From NCBI GenBank assembly GCA_959606905.1, contig CAUHML010000157.1:1-7292 (forward strand): a DNA stretch of 7,292 nt, written 5' to 3'. Below are positions 1 through 5,642 of the stretch, one piece after another; the stretch's first letter is position 1, and every line of letters starts with the position of its first letter. The translations under genes and the position numbers were made by a program. This DNA is from an uncultured Bacteroides sp. Its GTDB lineage: Bacteria > Bacteroidota > Bacteroidia > Bacteroidales > Bacteroidaceae. Under the pieces are notes generated by a model. That model was not told the origin of the DNA and ran no database searches. It saw nothing but the letters and a program-made list of their open reading frames with translations.

Positions 1-714
1 GTTATCAGAAGTAGCAGCATATACCGCATACTCTCCCCAATACATCAAATACTTACCGTCAACTTTATCAATGACCAATTGATTTCCTTTCAATTTTGTT
101 AGAATAGAACCTGACTTGCAGAAAAGATTATTAAATCGACCGTTATATGCCTTATCAAAGGCAAGTCCATGTTTTGTCCAATTCTTCAGATCTCGGGAAG
201 TAGCTACAGCAAGACGCGCTTTTTTTCGATTCCATGCCGTATAAAGCATCACATACAATCCGTCTTCGGTCATAGCCACACGGGGATCTTCGCAGCCCCC
301 CGGCCAATCTTGATCTTTAAAATTATCTTCGGCAGGAAAAAGAACAGGGCTAGCCATCCTCTTCATCTCAATCCCATCCTTACTTTCAGCATAACCAACA
401 CGTGAGGTTCTTTTACCTATGCCTTGAGCCGAATTATCTTCTGCGCGGTAAAGTACAACAATTTTTCCGTCTTTTGTAGTAGCAGCCGGATTAAAAGTAT
501 CACTTTCTTCCCACTTCACTTGCTGTTTCCGCATCGGACAATAAAATTCTGTCGGTTGCGGTGATATGACAGGATTAACTCCTTCCGGACGATGGAACGG
601 ACCAATCACCCAATTATTATCCTGTTCTTCCTGAGTAGTATCTAAAGAAGGTGCATTAGTAAACCCACATGCTGATAATATACCGACTACACCTATGATA
701 AACTTAAGTTTCAT
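1..714 (-). CDS. GH130-family secreted glycosidase lipoprotein, 3' end missing
   Basis: The frame is open from the ATG at 714-712 to the left edge: 238 residues seen, C-terminus missing. Residues 1-16 look like a lipoprotein signal, with hydrophobic residues 5-13 and lipobox LSAC giving a lipidated Cys16. From about residue 45 the protein has the look of the five-bladed beta-propeller family GH130 (Pfam Glyco_hydro_130): ESDTFNPAA (70-78), LYRAED (88-93), RVGYAES (105-111), GGCEDPRV (139-146, where acidic residues of the GH130 active site are expected), and the blade repeat ATSRDLKNW (171-179). Characterised GH130 members are beta-mannoside phosphorylases or beta-1,2-mannosidases. Export to the envelope argues for hydrolysis rather than phosphorolysis, but the phosphate-site residues cannot be judged because part of the domain lies outside. 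The start is supported by the signal peptide and by AGAAG at 719-723, four bases upstream. It follows the GH2 gene by 103 bp and is probably in its operon. Family confidence is good; substrate is unknown. Confidence 0.85.
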   Translation of the reverse strand, partial: MKLKFIIGVVGILSACGFTNAPSLDTTQEEQDNNWVIGPFHRPEGVNPVISPQPTEFYCPMRKQQVKWEESDTFNPAATTKDGKIVVLYRAEDNSAQGIGKRTSRVGYAESKDGIEMKRMASPVLFPAEDNFKDQDWPGGCEDPRVAMTEDGLYVMLYTAWNRKKARLAVATSRDLKNWTKHGLAFDKAYNGRFNNLFCKSGSILTKLKGNQLVIDKVDGKYLMYWGEYAVYAATSDN

Positions 715-759
715 CTCACTTCTTTTTAATGATTAAATGATTTCTCTATAATATCAATG

Positions 760-801
760 ATTGATTCTACAATCTACCGAAACAAAGAACGCAGAATCAA
801 T
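760..801. repeat. Small inverted repeat between GH2 and GH130 genes
   Basis: ATTGATTCT (760-768) is complementary to AGAAT CAAT (793-801), giving perfect 9-bp arms around a 24-base loop. It lies in the 103-bp gap between the GH2 stop and the GH130 start, so it could fold as a weak hairpin in the shared mRNA. The stem is AT-rich with no T-tract after it in the minus-strand direction, so I do not call it a terminator. It may be chance or a processing or stability element. Confidence 0.3.
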
Positions 802-817
802 TCATATTCTTACTTTT

Positions 818-3529
818 CTACTTCAATTTATATTCCTGCTTATTTATATTCCAGCCTTTCAGTGCCAACACAGCTCCATCTTTCAACTTTCCTTTTGCAG
901 TTTCAATGGTTACCGTTTTCTTTTCACCCGGCATCAGGGAGAAGAAATTGTCTGTATAGAACGACGGACGTATCGGACTCATCTTTGAATTCAGGAATTG
1001 CAACTGATTAAAGAAAGCAATCTGCCCGGAGGTATTTCTCAAAGTAATATCTACAAAGTAATTGTTATCATCTTCTCTTACTTTATAGGTAAGTTTCACT
1101 TTTGCCTGCTTCAGTTTACTCAAATCTTCAAAACCTGAAGCAGCCGGACCGGTCAAAGTCTTGCTTCCTTCATATTTGTCATTGGAACGCCAATAGAAAT
1201 TGGAAGAAACATCTTTTCCTTTTTCATCTTTCAGAATCAGTTTAATAAAGTGAACTTGAGATATGTTTTCCGGGAAACGAATAGTCAACGCATCATTCAC
1301 CACTCCATCCGAAGGCAGATCAACCACTGCTGATTCTTCAAATACTTTCTTACTGTTAATATCGTAAACCTGTGCTATCACTTTATAATTCTTAAATTCA
1401 CGATAATAATCATTCACTACAGACACTGTATTCTTAAGATAGTCAAACTGTGCATGTAATGGTTCTAAAGAGTTGGCAGTATGATAAAGGGACGCTGTCG
1501 GTTCCAGAGACCAGTCCCACATACGGGAAGCCACTTGAGGCATAGAGCAGTTATGATACCAGAACAAAAGTCCGGAACAGAAACGATCACCATAATCCAG
1601 CTTATTGTAGTTCCATACTTCCCAAATACTCTTCGAATTAATAGCTCCCAACAATTGTCCTTTCTGTGCAAACTCATCGATGGATGATGATTTTCCGTAG
1701 TTATTCACCAAGTCTGTATACATAGTACTCATCAGATGGAAACCATTTCCATCCAGATAATCCCATACTTCCTTATTGATAGGCCAAAGGTCTTTTTCAT
1801 CCATCATTTCCCGGAGGATTTCCACAGTCGGAAGAGTAGGTGCACCGTATTCCGGATTAAATCCGTCTACACGGCTTCCTCTGGGAGAGGCCGTATTTTC
1901 ATAATGCTGCATCGGATTTACCTGTTTGTAAGGACTGCCATCATGCACTCCTTCACATTCGGACTGCATCTGGAAGCCACGTGTACCATCCAGTTTATTC
2001 AGTAATTCAGGAGTACCGGTAACTTCTGTACTCTCATTAGAAGCAACATAATAAGCCAAAGAAGGATGATTACGAATACGTTTTACGGTAGATTCCACGT
2101 TACTCATATAGAGAGCCTTGTCATGCGGATGACGAGTGTCACCGGTCATCCAGAATTCTTGCCATACCAACAATCCCAATTCATCACACAATTGGAAGAA
2201 ATAATCAGATTCTGCAATTCCGCCTCCCCACATTCTTAAAAGGTTGACACCGGACTGACGGGAGTAGCGCAATTCAGCATAAGTACGTTCATCTGAAGTT
2301 CTCAACATGGCTTCCGGTATCCAGTTGGTACCACGAATAAATAATCGTTTGCCGTTCACATAAAAGACACGTGATTTATCCGGAGTTTTTCTATCCGAGA
2401 CAATTTCACGAATACCGAATCTTGTCTTTACAGAATCACATTCTTTACCATCAACGGATACTGTCAGCTTCAGGTCATATAAGTTTTGTGGTCCTTTATT
2501 GACTGGCCACCACAGTTTTGGAGAGTTAATAACCAGTTGCGGGAATTCTTCGGGGGAGAAGGTTGCTGTTTTTTCTTCTCCACGCATCAGCCGGAAGGTC
2601 TTTTCGAAAGTGATATTTTCACCTACAATTTCACCCTTTACCTTACAACTGATTACCCGGTTACTGGTCGATGGATTGATAATTTCAACAGATACAGTCT
2701 CACGAGCCTGGTTATAATCAGGTTTTCTCAATTCAGATTTAACGAAAGGATGACGTAATGCTACTCTGCCTGTAGCATAGAGGGAAATATTTTTCCATAT
2801 ACCTGTGTTACGGTCACGGATACCATCCATAAAGGTAAAGTCCCAACCTACCGTCATCAACATGGTAGTATTCAAACCAATGTTACCGTTTCCACCGTTA
2901 TGGAATTCGCCGGCTGCTCCCCAAGATTTCGGCTTCGCACTTCCGGGAACATCTACCGGATAGACCTTTATGGCCAGTCCGTTTTTCTCCCCGACTTTCA
3001 CAAAATCCGTAACATTAATGTAATCTTGAATAAACATACCGTTCATTGTACTCAACAGGTTACCATTCACCCATACTTCTGCCCGATAGTTGATACCATC
3101 CAACTGTAACCAGACAGTCTTTCCCTTGAATGATTGAGGAACAGTAAAATCTGTACGAAACCAGTATGTGTAAAAGTCACGTCCGGTTTCAGAGATATCC
3201 GGTATTAATTTAGATTCAATCTTATTATTGATTCCATAATAAGGCTCCGGGTATTTTTGGTTATACACCAAAGAATTCAAAACTGTTCCGGGAACGATGG
3301 CCGGCATCCAATTTGCAGTTGCATAATTGGATAACGAAATCTTTTCTCCGGGATCTGTTGCATCTCCAGCTTTTATCATTTTCCACTGGTAGTCGCCCTG
3401 ATGACCAATTTCAGAATCAAGCCAGATACGTTGCGTATTTCCGACATTGTTCTTCCCATTCTGTGCTGTCACTACTGCAGCAAAAAATAATAATAAAATC
3501 GGTAAAAAGGTTTTAGCAATGTTGTGCAT
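818..3529 (-). CDS. Secreted GH2 glycosidase, exo-beta-glucosaminidase / endo-beta-mannosidase type
   Basis: Complete 903-residue enzyme. Residues 1-22 form a signal peptide (hydrophobic run 8-20, likely cleavage after VTA at 22) without a lipobox, so the mature protein should be periplasmic. Domains in order: GH2 sugar-binding jelly roll (about 50-255, with GWDF and RDRNTGIW at 237-245), first Ig-like domain (about 256-375), TIM barrel (about 385-690), second Ig-like domain (about 695-790), and a C-terminal Ig domain (about 800-895) resembling the Ig fold of exo-beta-D-glucosaminidases, with TDNFFSLMPGEKKTV at 859-873. Barrel marks are RMWGGG (432-437), RNHPSL (486-491), SNES with probable acid/base Glu499, and FNPEYG with probable nucleophile Glu560. 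The FNPE context resembles plant mannosylglycoprotein endo-beta-mannosidase. Retaining exo- or endo-cleavage of beta-mannosides or beta-glucosaminides is therefore expected; the sequence alone does not decide. It starts a likely two-gene operon with the GH130 gene and has its own promoter-like element upstream. The start is fixed by the signal peptide. Confidence 0.92.
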   Translation of the reverse strand: MHNIAKTFLPILLLFFAAVVTAQNGKNNVGNTQRIWLDSEIGHQGDYQWKMIKAGDATDPGEKISLSNYATANWMPAIVPGTVLNSLVYNQKYPEPYYGINNKIESKLIPDISETGRDFYTYWFRTDFTVPQSFKGKTVWLQLDGINYRAEVWVNGNLLSTMNGMFIQDYINVTDFVKVGEKNGLAIKVYPVDVPGSAKPKSWGAAGEFHNGGNGNIGLNTTMLMTVGWDFTFMDGIRDRNTGIWKNISLYATGRVALRHPFVKSELRKPDYNQARETVSVEIINPSTSNRVISCKVKGEIVGENITFEKTFRLMRGEEKTATFSPEEFPQLVINSPKLWWPVNKGPQNLYDLKLTVSVDGKECDSVKTRFGIREIVSDRKTPDKSRVFYVNGKRLFIRGTNWIPEAMLRTSDERTYAELRYSRQSGVNLLRMWGGGIAESDYFFQLCDELGLLVWQEFWMTGDTRHPHDKALYMSNVESTVKRIRNHPSLAYYVASNESTEVTGTPELLNKLDGTRGFQMQSECEGVHDGSPYKQVNPMQHYENTASPRGSRVDGFNPEYGAPTLPTVEILREMMDEKDLWPINKEVWDYLDGNGFHLMSTMYTDLVNNYGKSSSIDEFAQKGQLLGAINSKSIWEVWNYNKLDYGDRFCSGLLFWYHNCSMPQVASRMWDWSLEPTASLYHTANSLEPLHAQFDYLKNTVSVVNDYYREFKNYKVIAQVYDINSKKVFEESAVVDLPSDGVVNDALTIRFPENISQVHFIKLILKDEKGKDVSSNFYWRSNDKYEGSKTLTGPAASGFEDLSKLKQAKVKLTYKVREDDNNYFVDITLRNTSGQIAFFNQLQFLNSKMSPIRPSFYTDNFFSLMPGEKKTVTIETAKGKLKDGAVLALKGWNINKQEYKLK

Positions 3530-3587
3530 ATTCGTATGTTACAATTTATTGGTTTATATAATCTTAAAAGTCTAAAACGGATGAGGA

Positions 3588-3595
3588 CAAAAATA
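3588..3595 (-). promoter_or_regulatory. Bacteroides-type -7 promoter element for the GH2 gene
   Basis: Read on the minus strand, this is TATTTTTG, an exact match to the Bacteroides -7 consensus TAnnTTTG. It would start transcription near 3581 and give a leader of about 50 bases before the GH2 ATG. No TTTG or TTG lies at the expected -33 position 19-21 bases upstream; the nearest TTG is 3628-3626, about 30 bases away. A missing -33 box would fit a promoter that depends on an activator, but a match this short can also arise by chance in AT-rich DNA. Confidence 0.4.
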
Positions 3596-3748
3596 GTGTT
3601 TTCTAGCTGTCCGGCATGCTAAAAACAAGTCAATAAATGAAATTTGAGTCCCAAACTGCCATATATTGCCTATTTGAAGGTTATCTAGCAACAGACAGAA
3701 AGACATTAGTTAATCATTGGTTTATCCATTACAAATAGTTGGCATGTT

Positions 3749-3809
3749 AGCTATTAATAGCTGAATTCTCGGATATTAATACCTTACACGACAGGTATTA
3801 ATACCCGAG
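3749..3809. promoter_or_regulatory. Three TATTAATA-centred palindromes at exact 22-bp spacing, putative operator array
   Basis: The 8-base palindrome TATTAATA occurs at 3752-3759, 3774-3781 and 3796-3803, so each start is exactly 22 bp from the next, about two helical turns. The outer copies sit in longer perfect palindromes: AGCTATTAATAGCT (3749-3762) and GGTATTAATACC (3794-3805). The middle copy is GATATTAATACC (3772-3783), with one flank mismatch. The phasing puts all dyads on the same DNA face, as expected for cooperative binding by a dimeric regulator. The array lies about 150-220 bp upstream of the GH2 -7 element and 50-110 bp past the EEP stop. I do not recognise the regulator. Confidence 0.5.
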
Positions 3810-3810
3810 A
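3767..3810. repeat. Inverted repeat, 17-bp arms with 10-base spacer
   Basis: TCTCGGATATTAATACC (3767-3783) pairs with GGTATTAATACCCGAGA (3794-3810) at 16 of 17 positions around the spacer TTACACGACA. In the EEP transcript this would form a strong stem-loop starting about 50 bases after the stop codon. On the minus strand the stem is followed by ATTCAGCT rather than a T-tract, so it is not a standard intrinsic terminator. It may stabilise the 3' end, act as a bidirectional barrier, or simply reflect the paired operator-like palindromes it contains. Confidence 0.6.
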
Positions 3811-3860
3811 CCTCAATAATTAACAGTCTGGAGACTCACTAATTCCGGTACACCGTTCCG

Positions 3861-5591
3861 TCATTTCGTAAAGACAAATTCTGTCCGTAATCCCCGGTGA
3901 TCGAATACATTTTCAAACGGTCCCCAATTAGGAAGAACGATATCCGACATTTCCGTGTTCTCTCCTATTACCTGACAACTTTTCACTTCCGTGTTGGGAG
4001 ATAAAGTATAAAGAGTCAAATCTAATCGGTCTTTGGTGTCCTTCTTGCTCGGACGCGGTGTCCACGTGAATCCCGGATGCGTCACTGGATCCGGATGTAT
4101 CGTCCGGTAGGCATCACCTTTTATACCGCCTTCCCACAGGGAACGGGTGGTAGGCCACTGGACAACGTAAGGAGCAAGGCCTGCTGACAAGGCACCTTCC
4201 GTCCAATCAAGCCATGACGGTTCGTTGAAGTCCCCCGAAAGACAAACAAAAGGAGTAGTAGACGAATGGAAGTCTTCCAGCAGTTTGTCCACCATGCCCT
4301 GACGAGCTTCTTTGTTGACTTTTACTACATAATCGACATCGTCCGTAGCAGGAAAATCTTTATACTCGATACCATTCAACTGATAAGGACCGTAAGGGAA
4401 GTAAGCACCGTGACAGTTCATCACCAACACAACAATGCCTTCACCCAAGTCGATATAAGCACCATACTTGTTTGGTGTAATCCCCGAGAAAGGATAGCGC
4501 GATATAATGCTACATTTTCCTTGTCCATTGTTGGAGTGAGTATGAACGTAAAGCCCCTGTGCTTGTATATCAGATTCGGAGAGATTACTACATTCCTGCG
4601 CGCAAAGCACATCCACATCAATTCTATTGAAGTAATCCAACACAACGGAAGTCGATTTACCCCATAAGTTTTGCGTAGCAAGTTTCAGTGTCTTGGGTAC
4701 TACACGTGTTGCCCAAGTAGCAGCAACTTTTCCGTTTGCATCAGCAGACATTTCAATATAGTAAGTCTTTCCACTGCCTACATTCAGCGCAAGCCCCACC
4801 GGTACCGTTACCCGTACGTCCTGTTCTCCAGAAATCGGATGAGTGATATGCAGCGTAGCATTCACTCCAAAAGTTCCGGCGCACATATCCGGAAGCATAT
4901 AGCATACATCCTCTTGGGGCACACACTGATAGGTTTTTCGAGTTACTACCGGAAGATTCTCATATTCACTGTAAAACTGTGGTTCGATATGAACATAAGG
5001 AACAGAAGAAGCGGCATCTGCAAAAGTCACGGAATTCACCGTAATATCCGAAACAGTTTGCGCATCCTTTTGCAAAACAATCTTGGATGCACGCGGAGCA
5101 AGAGTAACCTGCACCGATGCAGACGCAGCAGCTACACGAAGTGTACCATCTTTTTCATTACCTCTACTGACAAGCATCTCCATCGGATCAGCTAACGGCA
5201 ATAGAGGAGTATACGCTTCTAAATCCCAATAAGTCTTACCAGAAGTCAAATCCGGGAATATGTTATTGACTGTGGTGCACAAAAACAGGAATCGATAAAC
5301 GACGCCTTTAGTTACAGAAACCTTTATTTCATTTGCTGCATCCCCTATACTTCCTGTTTTGTCAAACAGATAATTATATTGATCGTCAAAACAGAATATC
5401 TTCCATTTCATTCCGTCCAAAGACACAGAAGTCCTGGTAGAGGACATCGTTAGCCCTCCCTCCATATTCAGACTGAAACGTATTTCTTTTGTGTCATTCT
5501 CCTTCTGCATATCACTTACATATCCTTCAGCACAAGCCGTGAATAAGCTGGAAATCATTAGAAGAATCACAAATAAAGTATTCTTTAGCAT
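3861..5591 (-). CDS. Lipoprotein fusing a fimbrillin-like N-terminal half to an EEP hydrolase domain
   Basis: Complete 576-residue protein. Residues 1-20 are a lipoprotein signal ending in FTAC, with lipidated Cys20; Glu22 follows, but there is no strong acidic surface-export cluster. Residues about 35-295 resemble the double beta-sandwich of Bacteroidales fimbrillin or Mfa-like proteins: TRTSVSLDGMKWKIFCFD (53-70), a strand-rich repeat of short hydrophobic segments, and a closing GSGKTYYIEM (272-281). Residues 301-576 are an endonuclease/exonuclease/phosphatase domain with all core motifs: TQN (Asn308), AQE (Glu333, metal ligand), NCHG (His394), GDFN (Asp454, Asn456), DRLDL (Asp521, Asp524) and terminal DHRG (Asp564, His565). 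Catalytic metal-dependent phosphoester hydrolysis is thus likely. The family includes DNases, sphingomyelinase-like enzymes and sugar or inositol phosphatases, so the substrate is open. It lies 51 bp after the fimbrillin/FISUMP gene, probably in one operon. A later Met12 would destroy the signal, so Met1 is preferred. Confidence 0.85.
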   Translation of the reverse strand: MLKNTLFVILLMISSLFTACAEGYVSDMQKENDTKEIRFSLNMEGGLTMSSTRTSVSLDGMKWKIFCFDDQYNYLFDKTGSIGDAANEIKVSVTKGVVYRFLFLCTTVNNIFPDLTSGKTYWDLEAYTPLLPLADPMEMLVSRGNEKDGTLRVAAASASVQVTLAPRASKIVLQKDAQTVSDITVNSVTFADAASSVPYVHIEPQFYSEYENLPVVTRKTYQCVPQEDVCYMLPDMCAGTFGVNATLHITHPISGEQDVRVTVPVGLALNVGSGKTYYIEMSADANGKVAATWATRVVPKTLKLATQNLWGKSTSVVLDYFNRIDVDVLCAQECSNLSESDIQAQGLYVHTHSNNGQGKCSIISRYPFSGITPNKYGAYIDLGEGIVVLVMNCHGAYFPYGPYQLNGIEYKDFPATDDVDYVVKVNKEARQGMVDKLLEDFHSSTTPFVCLSGDFNEPSWLDWTEGALSAGLAPYVVQWPTTRSLWEGGIKGDAYRTIHPDPVTHPGFTWTPRPSKKDTKDRLDLTLYTLSPNTEVKSCQVIGENTEMSDIVLPNWGPFENVFDHRGLRTEFVFTK

Positions 5592-5598
5592 TGTCTTA

Positions 5599-5630
5599 CA
5601 AATTTAATCATTGAATATATATCCTTTCAA
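5599..5630 (-). promoter_or_regulatory. Possible internal promoter before the EEP gene
   Basis: On the minus strand, TTG at 5630-5628 is followed after 21 bases by TAAATTTG at 5606-5599, matching the Bacteroides -33/-7 pattern and spacing. The predicted start would fall at about 5592, directly at the ATG, which would make an almost leaderless transcript. That is unusual, so the match may be chance within the 51-bp AT-rich gap. Confidence 0.22.
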
Positions 5631-5642
5631 GAATCCATACAG

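Larger units (their letters stand above)
3530..3860. other. 331-bp intergenic region between the two gene pairs
   Basis: No credible gene is seen here on either strand. The part near the GH2 start holds a -7-like promoter element. The part near the EEP gene's stop holds three phased palindromes, a long inverted repeat and a small hairpin (AGTCT at 3825-3829 and AGACT at 3832-3836, two-base loop). The middle, about 3600-3745, is AT-rich and shows nothing I can name. The size of the gap and the promoter element suggest that the GH2 gene starts a separate transcription unit. Confidence 0.7.

Noticed and set aside
169..405. 78-residue plus-strand open frame
   Set aside because: Antisense to the GH130 coding sequence, which shows family motifs across the same bases.
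757..1011. Plus-strand open frames across the GH2/GH130 gap
   Set aside because: They mostly overlap the GH2 C-terminal Ig domain in antisense and have low-complexity Ser/Tyr/Phe composition.
3199..3212. Another TATTAAT-containing string near 3202-3210 resembling the intergenic cores
   Set aside because: It lies in conserved GH2 coding sequence (the LIPDIS segment), is out of the 22-bp phase and lacks the full palindrome.
3613..3749. GGCATG[C/T]TA repeated at 3613-3621 and 3741-3749
   Set aside because: Two 9-base near matches 128 bp apart, one near the expected -33 region, are too short to distinguish from chance.
3767..3810. The inverted repeat as a recombinase-controlled invertible switch
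   Set aside because: Only 10 bases separate the arms, so there is no promoter-sized segment to invert, and no recombinase gene is in the window.
3825..3836. AGTCT/AGACT hairpin as the EEP terminator
   Set aside because: The stem is only 5 bp with a two-base loop, and the sequence after it on the minus strand (GTTAATTATT) is not a T-tract.
4266..4667. 133-residue plus-strand open frame
   Set aside because: Antisense to the EEP catalytic domain, whose motifs are intact on the minus strand, so this is a shadow.
4671..5195. 174-residue plus-strand open frame
   Set aside because: It lies wholly inside the EEP/fimbrillin gene in antisense, is rich in Ser, Arg, His and Cys with no recognisable domain, and has no ribosome-site or promoter support.
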